Shown: one piece after another, positions 33,167-42,662 of the stretch | How the letters are laid out: each line of letters begins with the position of its first letter | Position numbering within the stretch: position 1 is the first letter of the stretch | From: Roseiarcus sp036489975 | GTDB taxonomy: Bacteria > Pseudomonadota > Alphaproteobacteria > Rhizobiales > Beijerinckiaceae | Reading direction: 5' to 3' | Length of the DNA: 64,000 nucleotides | Assembly (NCBI GenBank): GCA_036489975.1 | Contig: DASXES010000059.1 | Coordinates: forward strand, 59,521-123,520 | Translations under genes and position numbers: made by a program | Notes under the pieces: model-generated | Databases searched by the model: none | Seen by the model: only the letters and a program-made list of their open reading frames with translations | Told to the model about the DNA's origin: nothing

Positions 33167-34335
33167 GCGCGCCCCGTCTCCCGCACCGGCGCCTGGACTC
33201 GTCCCTTCCAATAGCCGCCGCGCCCCCGCCAATATTGTAGCGCGGAGTCGAACGTGAAGGCGACATAGGCAGCGGCGATGACGGGAAGCGCGAGAGCGCC
33301 GATGAGCGGGCGTTGGTAGAGCTTGAGCGTCGGCACGAGCGTGAGCGCCATCATCGCCCAGGCGAGCAGGCCTGCCGCCTGCGCCGGCCCTCTCGCGAAC
33401 ACGACGAAGATCGGCGGCGCGATATAAACAAGCGCCATGCCGGCGATCGCACCCGCGAGGCGCAAAGGCGAATAGCGCAATTCGGCGAAGGCCGAGCGCG
33501 ACACCATCCGGCCAAAATCCGCGAAGGTCGGATAGGCGCGCAGGCTGTCGACGCTCTCCGTCAGGCCAAGCCAGATCGGCCCCTGCCCTTTCATAAGCGC
33601 CCCCAAGGCGCAATCGTCGATCAACGCGCCGCGCACCGCCTCGAGTCCTCCCGCCATACGCAGCGACTCGCGCCGCACCAGCATCGAGCCGCCGGCCGCT
33701 GCGGCGGTCGCACGCCGCGGATCGTTGACCCAGGCGAAAGGATAAAGCATCTGAAAGAAGAAGACGAAGGCCGGGGCGAGCCAGCGCTCGGCCGCGCTCT
33801 CACAGCGCAGCCTCACCATCAACGAAGTCAGCACGCTTTTGTTCGCATGGGCGATCGCAACCAGACGCGAGAGCCCATGGGGCGCATAGGCGATATCGGC
33901 GTCGGTGAAGAGCACGAATTCCGGCAGCGACGGGTCAGCCTCGACTTCCGCCAGGCCCTGGCGCATCGCCGACAATTTCCCGGTCCAACCCGGCGGCGGG
34001 CCGTTTCCGGCGACGATTTTGAGCCGATCGGCGCCGCGAGCCTCATGCGCCGCGGCCAGCGCAGCGGCCGCCGTGCCATCCGCGCTCTGATCGTCGACCA
34101 CGACAACGGAGAATTGTCCTGGATAGTCCTGGCGAAGGAGAGAGCCGACGCTCAAGGCGATCATGTCGGCCTCGTCGCGAGCCGGGATGATGGCGACCAC
34201 GCTCGGCCAGGCGTGCGGCGGTTTCGCCGCCGCGGCGGAATCGTCGCGCTCGCGGCATAGCCAGAACCACCCCCTGCCGAACAGAAGATAGGCCCAGATG
34301 GCGACCGGCAGCAGCGAGACAGCGGCGACGATCAT
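33163..34335 (-). CDS. hpnB: Hopanoid-associated glycosyltransferase HpnB
   Basis: 390-residue family 2-type glycosyltransferase with an N-terminal membrane helix (MIVAAVSLLPVAIWAYLLFG), a GT-A domain with VVVVDDQSADGT and the metal-binding FTDADIAY, and further C-terminal helices. ATG 34335 gives a 4-base ATGA overlap with hpnA; an open frame continues upstream but duplicates hpnA sequence space. Its precise role in hopanoid maturation is not settled in the literature I know. Confidence 0.9.
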   Translation of the reverse strand: MIVAAVSLLPVAIWAYLLFGRGWFWLCRERDDSAAAAKPPHAWPSVVAIIPARDEADMIALSVGSLLRQDYPGQFSVVVVDDQSADGTAAAALAAAHEARGADRLKIVAGNGPPPGWTGKLSAMRQGLAEVEADPSLPEFVLFTDADIAYAPHGLSRLVAIAHANKSVLTSLMVRLRCESAAERWLAPAFVFFFQMLYPFAWVNDPRRATAAAAGGSMLVRRESLRMAGGLEAVRGALIDDCALGALMKGQGPIWLGLTESVDSLRAYPTFADFGRMVSRSAFAELRYSPLRLAGAIAGMALVYIAPPIFVVFARGPAQAAGLLAWAMMALTLVPTLKLYQRPLIGALALPVIAAAYVAFTFDSALQYWRGRGGYWKGRVQAPVRETGRA

Positions 34336-35324
34336 TTGAGAAGCCCGTGCGAGCGAAACCAGGCGATCGCGTCGGCAAGGCCCTCGCGATAGGGCCTCGA
34401 AACATAGCCAAGCTCGCGGCGCGCCTTGGAATCGTCGAAGAACATGTGATGGCCAGCCATTCTGAGGCCGTCGACGGTGATAAAAGGCGCGACGCCGCGA
34501 AGGCTCGCGAGCCATTCCGCTCCATAAGCGATGGGAAAGAGCATAGTGCGCGGCAGCTTTATGGTCGGAGGCCGGCGTCCGACAAGGCGGGCGATATCGG
34601 CTAGCATGTCGGCGAGCAGGACATTGTCGCCGCCGAGGATATAGCGCTCGCCGATCCGGCCTCGCTCGAGCGCGGCAAGATGGCCGGCTGCGACGTCATC
34701 GACATGAGCGAGATTGAGCCCCGTGTCGACGAAGGCCGGCATGCGTCCCGAGGCGGCCTCGACGATGATGCGGCCGGTCGGGGTGGGCTTGACGTCGCGC
34801 GGACCGATCGGCGTCGACGGATTGACGATGACCGCCGGGAGCCCATCACGCCGGATCATGGTCTCAACCAGACGCTCGGCCGCGACCTTGCTGCGCTTGT
34901 AGGCGCCGATCCCCTCGCCCTCGGCGAGAGGCTTGTCCTCGGTCGATGGCGCCCCGTCGCCGAGCTTCAGGGTCGCGACGCTGCTCGTATAGACGATGCG
35001 CTCGACCCCGGCTCGGAGCGCCTCCTCCATGATGAGCCGCGCGCCCTCGACATTGTTGCGGAGGATCTCTTCCGAGTTGCGCGCCCAGAGCCGGTAATCC
35101 GCGGCGGCGTGAAAGAGGAACCGGGCGCCCTTCAGCGCCGTCGCGAGGGAGGCGCGATCGAGCAGGTCGCCCTCGCATATTGTGTCGGCGGAATCGAGGT
35201 TGGCGCGCGGGCTCGATCGGCGCGCCAGCACGCGGACATGGTCGCCACGCGCTCGCAGAGCCGCTGCGATCGCGGAGCCGAGAAAACCGCTCGCGCCCGT
35301 GACCAGGACGGTCGATCGAGGCAC
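34332..35324 (-). CDS. hpnA: Hopanoid-associated sugar epimerase HpnA
   Basis: NAD-dependent epimerase/dehydratase-type protein with the Rossmann motif VTGASGFLGSAIAAAL at its N-terminus and the YKRSK catalytic Tyr/Lys pair (YxxxK). I prefer GTG 35324 (330 residues): GGCGAG lies 6 bases upstream and the length fits the HpnA family. An ATG at 35414 would add 30 Pro-rich residues and lacks a clear ribosome site. First gene of hpnABCDE-shc. Function in vivo is unproven; the name follows conserved linkage. Confidence 0.88.
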   Translation of the reverse strand: MPRSTVLVTGASGFLGSAIAAALRARGDHVRVLARRSSPRANLDSADTICEGDLLDRASLATALKGARFLFHAAADYRLWARNSEEILRNNVEGARLIMEEALRAGVERIVYTSSVATLKLGDGAPSTEDKPLAEGEGIGAYKRSKVAAERLVETMIRRDGLPAVIVNPSTPIGPRDVKPTPTGRIIVEAASGRMPAFVDTGLNLAHVDDVAAGHLAALERGRIGERYILGGDNVLLADMLADIARLVGRRPPTIKLPRTMLFPIAYGAEWLASLRGVAPFITVDGLRMAGHHMFFDDSKARRELGYVSRPYREGLADAIAWFRSHGLLK

Positions 35325-35795
35325 GTGACGCTCGCCGTCGACTGCAGCCTCGTCCAGGGGCCTCTCAGATCCAGGGTTCGCACGAGCCGGGGGGGGTCTG
35401 ACTTCACCATCCATGTGATTGCGAGCTTACCAGACAGAGAACCCGAAATCATCGCAAAGCGAGCGAAGGTCGGGCGAGCGCTCAGGTTCCTGTCGGGAGG
35501 ACAGGGGCAGGCTTTTAACCCTTTGCCCTTTTGGCGCAACCTCGGAAAAGTCGATGCATTTCACTTATCACGTATGTTTATTATGGTATCGAAAGTCTCA
35601 TCCGGGTTTGTTCGCATGTCCAGCCAGCAGCGCGGTGAGCGGGCGCAGGGCGACTCGTTAATTGCGCCCCAACCCGTTGAAAAGGCTCGATTGCGACGCG
35701 TAAATGACGACGGGTCCGCGCCCTCGTCGTTGACCTTGCCGGGGATATCGTCGAGGACCGGCGACGCCCCAGACGCCTCGGCGATGGGCGCCCTT
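35325..35795. other. Intergenic region upstream of hpnA
   Basis: No gene is seen. It lies between the end of the beta-glucosidase gene and hpnA and should hold the hpn promoter, but I could not choose a convincing -35/-10 pair. There is an AT-rich patch at about 35570-35600 and a small hairpin CCTGTC-GGGAG-GACAGG at 35489-35505. Confidence 0.5.
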
Positions 35796-37931
35796 TCAGC
35801 TCGCCAGTTCGATGGCGGCGCTGAGAAGGCCTTCCGCATCCGCGCTCTGGCCGACATGGATCTCGAACCGCCCCGACTCCAGCACGCGCTCGAGGCTTTG
35901 GCCTACGAACGAAAGGTCGGCGACCGGAAGGCGCCATGTCACATCCTTGCGCTCTCCGGCCTTGAGGTCGACCTTTTGCATTCCCTTGAGCTCCAGCAGC
36001 GGACGCGCGACGCTCGCGACGGAATCGCGCACGAACAGGAACAGCGTCGCCTCGCCGTCGACTGAGCCTTGGTTATGAGCCGTGAGAGACACTTCGATCG
36101 CGTCGTCGGCCCTTGCGAGGGTCGGCGCGCAGCGAAGATCGCTGAGCGCGAAGCGGCTGTATGAGAGGCCGTGTCCAAAAGGAAATTGCGGCGTCGGGGG
36201 TTGGTCGAGATAGGTGCTCGAGTAGTGCACGCCCGGCGCATAGGGGCGGCCGGCCGGGCGCTCGTTGTAGAAGATCGGAACCTGCCCGACATGGCGCGGC
36301 CAGCTCAAAGGCAATCGTCCCGTCGGATTGAATTTCCCGGTCAGAACATCGGCGATGGCGTTTCCGGCCTCGCAGCCCAGGAACCAGGTCGCAACCACCG
36401 CGTCGGCCCGCTCGAACAGCCAGGGCAGCGTGAGCGGACGGCCGGAAGACAGCGTCACGACGACCGGTCTGCCGAGGTCAAGGATCGCCTCGGCGAGCGC
36501 GCGCTGGCGCCCGGGCAGGCCGAGATCGGTCCGGCTCGCCGCCTCTCCGCTCATCGCGGCAGCCTCGCCAAGGCATAGCACGATGATATCGGCGGCGGCG
36601 GCAAGCTCGACAGCGGCCGCTATTCCTTCTTGGCCCGACCCCTCGATGTCGACCCCAGCGGCGTGATCGATCGGGCATTGCGGCATGGCCGCCCTGAGCC
36701 CTTGCAGGATGGACACGGCGTCCTCCGCCCGGCCCGCTGACGCCCATGATCCCAGCATCTCGCCCGGCGCCTCAGCCAAAGGACCAATCACGGCGAGGCG
36801 CTTGATGTCGAGGGAAAGCGGCAGGACTTGAGCGCGGTTGGACATAAGCACGATGGCCCGCCGCGCCGCCTCGCGCGCCAGCGCCCGGCGCTCCGCCGTC
36901 CGGCTCGCCTGCGGCTTAACCGATCCCCGGCGATATGGATGATCGAAGAGGCCGAGGCGCTCCTTGAGCTCGAGCACACGCCGCACGCTGGCGTCGATCG
37001 CCGCCAGCGTCACGAGACCGCGCGCCAGCGCTTCGGCAAGACATTGAACATAAGCGCCGCTCGTCATGTCGATGTCGACGCCGGCGTTGAGGGCGAGCGC
37101 GGCGGCCTCGACGAGGTCGGCCGCCACGCCATGATTGATGAGCTCAGCGACGGCGTTGTAGTCGCTGATCAAGACGCCGTCGAAGCCAATGACGCCCCTG
37201 AGCCAGCCTTGCATGAGCTTGGCGTTGGCGGTCATGGCCATGCCCGCGACATCGATGAACGCCGGCATGATCGCCGCGACCCCGGAAGAAACCGCCGCTG
37301 CGAACGGCGGCAGGTAAATCTCGTGCAGCGTTCGCTCCGACACGTCGGCGGAAGCATATTCACGCCCCGCGTTCACGGCGCCATAGGCGGCGAGATGCTT
37401 GGCGGTGGCGGCGAGACTGTCCGGGGCCGCAAGGTCTCGCCCCTGAAAGCCTCGGGTCTTGGCTGCCGCCATCTGGCATGCGACCCATGTATCCTCGCCG
37501 GGGCTTTCGACAATGCGTCCCCAGCGCGGATCGCGCGCCACGTCGAGCATCGGCGCGAAAGTCAGCGCGACCCCGTCCTCCGCCGCCTCCTCGGCGGCTG
37601 CGCGCGCCGTTTTCTCCCACAGGTCTGGCGCGAACTGACACGCCTCTGCCAACGACACGGGAAAGATCGTGTGGTGGCCATGAATGACGTCGAGGCCCAT
37701 GAGCAGCGGAACGCCCATGCGGGATTCCTCGACCGCAAGACGCTGGACGGCGTGCGTCTCTTCGGCGCCCCAGAGGTTGAGCAGATTGCCGATTCGTCCG
37801 CTCCGGATCCCCTCGTGCAGGTCATGAAGCTCACCGGGACCCGTGACCACGCGCGACGCGGCGACCATGTTGAGCTGGCCGATCTTCTCGTCGAGCGTCA
37901 TTGCCCCGAGCAATGTATCGATGCGTCCCAT
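35796..37931 (-). CDS. bglX: GH3 beta-glucosidase, cytoplasmic
   Basis: 711-residue glycoside hydrolase family 3 enzyme. The N-terminal barrel carries the HGHHTIFP and KHLAAYGA motifs and the nucleophile Asp257 (LISDYNAV); the alpha/beta sandwich (about 380-560) and a C-terminal fibronectin-III-like domain (about 600-700) follow. There is no signal peptide (it begins MGRIDTLLGAMTLDEKIGQL), so it should act inside the cell, unlike periplasmic E. coli BglX. It is divergent from the ABC/GH144/GH15 operon and, with the GH94 protein, resembles the beta-1,2-glucan-degrading sets in which a GH3 enzyme hydrolyses sophorose. Substrate is inferred, not seen. Confidence 0.92.
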   Translation of the reverse strand: MGRIDTLLGAMTLDEKIGQLNMVAASRVVTGPGELHDLHEGIRSGRIGNLLNLWGAEETHAVQRLAVEESRMGVPLLMGLDVIHGHHTIFPVSLAEACQFAPDLWEKTARAAAEEAAEDGVALTFAPMLDVARDPRWGRIVESPGEDTWVACQMAAAKTRGFQGRDLAAPDSLAATAKHLAAYGAVNAGREYASADVSERTLHEIYLPPFAAAVSSGVAAIMPAFIDVAGMAMTANAKLMQGWLRGVIGFDGVLISDYNAVAELINHGVAADLVEAAALALNAGVDIDMTSGAYVQCLAEALARGLVTLAAIDASVRRVLELKERLGLFDHPYRRGSVKPQASRTAERRALAREAARRAIVLMSNRAQVLPLSLDIKRLAVIGPLAEAPGEMLGSWASAGRAEDAVSILQGLRAAMPQCPIDHAAGVDIEGSGQEGIAAAVELAAAADIIVLCLGEAAAMSGEAASRTDLGLPGRQRALAEAILDLGRPVVVTLSSGRPLTLPWLFERADAVVATWFLGCEAGNAIADVLTGKFNPTGRLPLSWPRHVGQVPIFYNERPAGRPYAPGVHYSSTYLDQPPTPQFPFGHGLSYSRFALSDLRCAPTLARADDAIEVSLTAHNQGSVDGEATLFLFVRDSVASVARPLLELKGMQKVDLKAGERKDVTWRLPVADLSFVGQSLERVLESGRFEIHVGQSADAEGLLSAAIELAS

Positions 37932-37992
37932 GCTCCTGCCTTCTCTTTAGCTATGAGCCGATGGTTGCGATCCGCGATCTACCTTTTGGATC

Positions 37993-38033
37993 TGAAACAG
38001 TCTTCGCAAGCTGTGTCCACCAGTGAAACAGTC
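37993..38033. repeat. Direct repeat TGAAACAGTC in the divergent bglX/ABC promoter region
   Basis: Exact 10-bp copies at 37993-38002 and 38024-38033, 31 bases apart start to start (three helical turns), inside the 179-base divergent intergenic region. A regulator bound to both copies on one DNA face is a natural reading. Confidence 0.5.
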
Positions 38034-38110
38034 GACCCTGAGGCCCGAATATCCCCGGGGACGACGCGAACGGATCGTGCAAGAATGGGGACCGGGGCGA
38101 GGGAGACTTG

Positions 38111-39940
38111 ATGGCCGATCAGTCTGAAAAACCACCGGAGAACGCCGGCGGCGGAGAAGGCGCGTCGCTCGCCGGCCTTGTCTCCGATTTCCTCTGGATG
38201 GCTTCGGCGTTCTGGGTTTCGCGGCAGCGCAACAAACTCCTCGGGTTGGCGGGCGCGCTGATCGTGGTGGTCGGCGCCACGGCCTATATGCAAATCAGGC
38301 TCAACTCCTGGAACGGTCCCTTCTACAACGCGCTGACTCACAAGGACATGCCCGGCTTCCTGTCGCAGCTTGAGGTCTTCGGGGTGATCGCGGGGATCCT
38401 GCTCGTCCTCAACGTCGCTCAGATGTGGCTCAATCAGAGCTCGAAGGTCGTCCTGCGCCAGGGGCTGGTGAACGACCTCCTGGACCAATGGCTCGCGCCC
38501 AAGCGCGCTTTCCGGCTGTCGAATTCCGGCCCGCTTGGCGTCAATCCGGACCAGCGGCTCCAGGCGGACGCCCAGCATCTGACGGATCTCTCGACCGACC
38601 TCGGGATCGGCCTTCTGCAATCGAGCCTTCTCCTGCTCACCTTCGTCGGCGTCCTCTGGGGACTCTCACGCGGCCAGTTTCTGCCCTTCGCCGGCCGCGA
38701 GTTCTCGCCGCCCGGCTATCTCGTATGGTGCGCGCTCGTTTATGCGGGCGCGGCGTCCTTTGTCAGCTGGTGGGTCGGGCGCCCGCTGATCAATCTCAAT
38801 GCCGAGCACTACGCGCGGGAGGCCGACTTTCGTTTTGCGCTGGTGCGAGTGAACGAGCACGTCGACGGGATCACCCTCTACGGCGGCGAGGCCGATGAAA
38901 GGGAGGGGCTGAACGGGGTATTCGGCGGCGTCCTCGATATTTCATGGCGGATCGTCAATGCCGTGACGCGGCTGACCTGGGTTACCGCCGGCTATGGATG
39001 GTTTACGATCATAGCCCCGATTCTGGTGGCGGCCCCGGCCTATTTCCAGAGCAGGATGAGCTTCGGGGAGCTCATGGTGATCGTCGGCGCCTTCAACCAG
39101 GTCCAGAACGCGCTTCGCTGGTTCGTCGACAATTTCTCCAACCTCGCGGACTGGCGCGCGACGCTCCTGCGGGTGGCGCGGTTCCGAATGGCGATCATGA
39201 AAATGGACGATCTCGGCCAGGCCAAGAGCCGCATCCATTTCACCGAAACGAAGGAGCCGTCGATCACGATCGACGACCTGCATGTCGCCTCGCCCGAGGG
39301 CTGCGTCATGCTGAGCGAACCGCACGCGAACATGACCACCAGCGAGCGCGTTTTGATCAGCGGCGAAGACGGCGTGCACAAAGCCTTGCTGTTTCGCGCG
39401 ATCGGCGGCCTTTGGCCCTGGGGGAGCGGCCAAATCACCCATCCGGCGCGCAACACGATCATGTTCATGCCGGTGCGCGCCTATATCCCCCCCGGGGCCC
39501 TCGGCGAGGCCGTCGCCTATCCGCGCTCGGCGAGCGATTACGACGCCGCTGTCATCGCCAAAGCGCTCGTCGACGTCGGCCTGGAACATCTCGCGCCGCG
39601 CCTTGAGGAGGAAAGCCGATGGGACCAGGACTTGACCGACGACGAGAAGCAATGCCTAGCCTTTGCCCGAGTCATCCTGCAACGCCCGCGATGGGTGGTG
39701 GTGAACGACGCGCTCGATGTCCTCGATCCGAAATCGCGCCAGCGCATCAGGGCGCTCTTCTCAAGCGAACTGTCCGAGATCGGCGTCATCAACATTGGCC
39801 ATGACCAGCCGGAAACGAGCTTCTACCCACGCAAGATGCGTCTCGTCGTCGATCCGGGCGGGCTGAAGTTCGAGCCGAAGCGCGAGCACGGAATGCCTGA
39901 ACCGCCCCGATCCGCCGCTGAATCCCTTTCCCCCGAATAG
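38111..39940 (+). CDS. SbmA/YddA-type ABC transporter with degenerate ATPase domain
   Basis: 609-residue fused permease-ATPase of the ABC_membrane_2 family (starts after GGGAGA; about five to six membrane helices in residues 35-340; EAA-like segment DFRFALVRVNEHVDGITLYGGE). The C-terminal domain aligns with an ABC ATPase, but almost every catalytic motif is altered: Walker A is GEDGVHKA (418-425) instead of GxxGxGKS/T, the Q-loop Gln is Val (MPVRAYIP), the signature is LTDDE (508-512) instead of LSGGE, and Walker B plus catalytic Glu are VVVND (Asn532, Asp533) instead of hhhDE. Only the D-loop and switch His (NIGHD) remain. It probably cannot hydrolyse ATP normally. First gene of an operon with the GH144- and GH15-like genes. 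Confidence 0.88.
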   Translation: MADQSEKPPENAGGGEGASLAGLVSDFLWMASAFWVSRQRNKLLGLAGALIVVVGATAYMQIRLNSWNGPFYNALTHKDMPGFLSQLEVFGVIAGILLVLNVAQMWLNQSSKVVLRQGLVNDLLDQWLAPKRAFRLSNSGPLGVNPDQRLQADAQHLTDLSTDLGIGLLQSSLLLLTFVGVLWGLSRGQFLPFAGREFSPPGYLVWCALVYAGAASFVSWWVGRPLINLNAEHYAREADFRFALVRVNEHVDGITLYGGEADEREGLNGVFGGVLDISWRIVNAVTRLTWVTAGYGWFTIIAPILVAAPAYFQSRMSFGELMVIVGAFNQVQNALRWFVDNFSNLADWRATLLRVARFRMAIMKMDDLGQAKSRIHFTETKEPSITIDDLHVASPEGCVMLSEPHANMTTSERVLISGEDGVHKALLFRAIGGLWPWGSGQITHPARNTIMFMPVRAYIPPGALGEAVAYPRSASDYDAAVIAKALVDVGLEHLAPRLEEESRWDQDLTDDEKQCLAFARVILQRPRWVVVNDALDVLDPKSRQRIRALFSSELSEIGVINIGHDQPETSFYPRKMRLVVDPGGLKFEPKREHGMPEPPRSAAESLSPE

Positions 39941-39951
39941 ACAGGACGTCT

Positions 39952-41268
39952 ATGCCACATTCCGCGAAACTCAAGCCGCCGAAATCCGCCGAGCCTCACA
40001 AGGAAGGCAAGCGCCGCGAGAGGCTCTCCGACGACCAGCTGCTCGATCTCGTCCAGCGCCAGACTTTCCTCTTTTTCTGGGACGGCGCGCAGCCGGCGAG
40101 CGGGCTCGCGCGCGATCGCACCGGACGGCTCGCCGATCCCGACGACGACATCGTGGCCATCGGCGGCTCCGGTTTCGGCGTGATGGCTCTGATCGTCGCC
40201 TGCGAGCGCGGATGGGTGACGCGATCTCAGGCGCTCGCCCGTCTCTCGACGATGCTGGACTGCCTGGAGAGAGCCACCTGCTATCACGGCCTCTACCCCC
40301 ATTTCATGCATGGGCAGACCGGCGCGACCAAACCGTTCAGCCGCAAGGATGACGGCGCCGATCTGGTGGAAAGCGCCTTCCTGTTTCAGGGACTCCTGTG
40401 CGCCCGCGCCTATTTCGACCGCGAGGCGCAGGACGAGAAGCGCATCCGCGATCGCATCACCTACCTGTGGTCCGAGGCGGAGTGGGACTGGTATACTCAG
40501 GGAAGCCGAATCGCGCTCACCTGGCACTGGAGCGCGACCAACGGCTTCGCGCTGAATCACCCCGTCCGCGGTTGGAACGAGTGCCTCATCGCTTACGTGC
40601 TGGCAGCCTCCGCCCCCCGCTATGCGATGGCGGCCGAAGCCTATCATGAGGGCTGGGCTCAGAGCCGTCAGTTTGCCAACGGGCGCAGTTTCGAGGGTGT
40701 CGAGCTTCCTCTCGGACCCGACTGGGGCGGGCCGCTCTTCTTCACCCACTATTCCTTCTGCGGAATCGATCCGCGCGGCTTGAGCGACCGCTATGCCGAC
40801 TACTGGAAGCAAAACCTCGCTCATACGCGCATCAACTACGCCTACTGCGTGCGCAACCCGCTCGGCTACAAGGGCTACGGTCCGAACTGCTGGGGCCTGA
40901 CGGCCGGCGACTCGGTCAACGGCTACGCTGGGCATTCGCCCACCAGCGACAAGGGCGTCATCACGCCGAGCGCGGCGCTCGCGAGCTTTCCGTACGCGCC
41001 TGAGGAGGCGATGGCGGCGCTGCGGCGCTTCCATGACGATCTGGGCGACACAATCTGGGGACGATTCGGTTTTATCGACGGCTTCAGCGAGCAATATGAT
41101 TGGTATGCCGATAGCTACCTTGCGATCAGCCAGGGGCCGATCGTCGTCATGATCGAGAACTACCGCAGCGGCCTCATCTGGAAGCTATTCATGAGCATTC
41201 CGGAGATCCAGGAGGGGATGAAGAGGCTCGGCTTCAAAAGTCCGCATTTCATGTCCACGGTCGCGTGA
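39952..41268 (+). CDS. GH144 / glucoamylase-like domain protein (PF10091 type)
   Basis: 438 residues that form a single alpha/alpha-toroid domain of the type found in endo-beta-1,2-glucanases (GH144) and in the middle of cyclic beta-1,2-glucan synthases. Characteristic blocks are QTFLFFWDGAQPASGLARDR, IGGSGFGVMALIVACERGW, GADLVESAFLFQGLL, FFTHYSFCGIDPRG and NYRSGLIWKLFM. No signal peptide is present; the N-terminus is Lys/Pro-rich. It follows the ABC protein by 11 bases and overlaps the GH15-like gene by 4. Endo-cleavage of beta-1,2-glucan in the cytoplasm is inferred from family and neighbours. Confidence 0.85.
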   Translation: MPHSAKLKPPKSAEPHKEGKRRERLSDDQLLDLVQRQTFLFFWDGAQPASGLARDRTGRLADPDDDIVAIGGSGFGVMALIVACERGWVTRSQALARLSTMLDCLERATCYHGLYPHFMHGQTGATKPFSRKDDGADLVESAFLFQGLLCARAYFDREAQDEKRIRDRITYLWSEAEWDWYTQGSRIALTWHWSATNGFALNHPVRGWNECLIAYVLAASAPRYAMAAEAYHEGWAQSRQFANGRSFEGVELPLGPDWGGPLFFTHYSFCGIDPRGLSDRYADYWKQNLAHTRINYAYCVRNPLGYKGYGPNCWGLTAGDSVNGYAGHSPTSDKGVITPSAALASFPYAPEEAMAALRRFHDDLGDTIWGRFGFIDGFSEQYDWYADSYLAISQGPIVVMIENYRSGLIWKLFMSIPEIQEGMKRLGFKSPHFMSTVA

Positions 41269-42662
41269 CTGCGCTTGACGACTGGATAGAGAAAGAAGCG
41301 CGCTTCGCGGCGGGCGCGATGCTGCGCGCAATCTCCGCCACGGATCTCGTCAAGGAGCGACCCGGCTTCGGACAGCGCATCGTTCCGCGGCCAGGATCAG
41401 TGGTGGCGTCGCCGGTTCTCGCCGCCTACGATCCCGACCCCGACTATTTCTTTCACTGGTTTCGGGATTCGGCGATCGTCATCGATGCTTTGCGCGTGGC
41501 GAGGACCATGGGGTTCGAGCGGCGAATCGCCGTCGAGCGTCTGCGCGAATTCATCCAGTTCAGCCGCGCGCTGCGCAATCTGGACGGCCGAGAGTTTCTG
41601 CGCGAGGGGCGCTTGCGGGAGAATGTTCATCCTTCCTTCCTGCAATATGTCCGGCCAGACGACGAGATCGCCGCCGTTCATGGCGACGCAGTGTTGGCAG
41701 AGGCCCGCGTCAATCCGGACGGATCGCTCGATTTCACCCGTTGGGCGCGCCCGCAGAATGATGGGCCGGCGCTTCGAGTGCTTGCGCTTAAACGGTGGCA
41801 AGACGCCGGACCGGATTTAGACGCGACGCTGCGATCGGCCATGCAGGAGCTCGTCGTGGGCGATTTCGACTTCATAAGGTCACGCGCCCGAGAACCTTCG
41901 TTCGACATCTGGGAGGAGGAAAGCGGATATCACTATTATACGCAGCTCGTACAAGCCGAAGCGCTCGCCTGCGGCGCCGAATGGCTCGAGGAGGTCGGTA
42001 ACATCTCCCATGCTGGCGCCTGCCGCTCCATCGCGGACCAACTTGCGCCGCGCCTCGGCGCTTATTGGAGCGCCGCTGATGGCTACTACAGGTCGAGGAC
42101 CGGCGTCGTCGCCGGCGTCCCGGAAAAGGCTCTCGACATTTCGGTCATTCTCGGCGTGCTCCACGCCGGGCGCGCGAAGGGCGCGCATAGCGTGCTGGAC
42201 CCTCGGGCTCAGGCGACGCTGAGCGCGCTCGAAGACCTGTTCGACGCGGAATATCCGATCAACCGCGACCGGCCGCCTGAGCGCGGGCCCGCGATGGGGC
42301 GCTACGCGAACGACGCCTATTACGGCGGCAATCCTTGGTATCTGGCGACGCTCGCCGCGGCCGAGTTCTATTTCAGGCTGGCGGTTGTACTGCGATCCGG
42401 CGCTCCTCTCGCCTCGAACAGCGAGAACGCGCGCTTTCGCCAACGCCTGGGTGATGGCGATCCGGTGAAGGCGGCTTTCGAACGCGGCGATACGTTCATG
42501 CGAACCGCGCAGGCGTACACGCCGCCGAGCGGCGAACTCTCAGAGCAATTCGATCGGACGAGGGGCGCTCAGATTTCCGCCAAACAGCTCGCGTGGAGCT
42601 ACGCCGCCTTCATCACCGCCGCTGCGCGTCGCCGCCAGGCCGCCCAGTCCATTCGAGGCTGA
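41265..42662 (+). CDS. GH15-family glucoamylase-like protein
   Basis: 465 residues, starting with GTG in a GTGA overlap with the preceding stop. The GH15 (alpha/alpha)6 features include FHWFRDSAIVIDALR, RWARPQNDGPALRVLAL (substrate-binding Trp/Asp), the SFDIWEEESGYHYYTQ block with the probable catalytic acid Glu, and NPWYLATLAAAEFYF. GH15 enzymes cleave alpha-glucosidic bonds from non-reducing ends. Its tie to an otherwise beta-glucan-type cluster is odd, so the linkage cleaved is uncertain. Its last 50 bases overlap the 3' end of the convergent GH94 gene. Confidence 0.87.
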   Translation: MTALDDWIEKEARFAAGAMLRAISATDLVKERPGFGQRIVPRPGSVVASPVLAAYDPDPDYFFHWFRDSAIVIDALRVARTMGFERRIAVERLREFIQFSRALRNLDGREFLREGRLRENVHPSFLQYVRPDDEIAAVHGDAVLAEARVNPDGSLDFTRWARPQNDGPALRVLALKRWQDAGPDLDATLRSAMQELVVGDFDFIRSRAREPSFDIWEEESGYHYYTQLVQAEALACGAEWLEEVGNISHAGACRSIADQLAPRLGAYWSAADGYYRSRTGVVAGVPEKALDISVILGVLHAGRAKGAHSVLDPRAQATLSALEDLFDAEYPINRDRPPERGPAMGRYANDAYYGGNPWYLATLAAAEFYFRLAVVLRSGAPLASNSENARFRQRLGDGDPVKAAFERGDTFMRTAQAYTPPSGELSEQFDRTRGAQISAKQLAWSYAAFITAAARRRQAAQSIRG

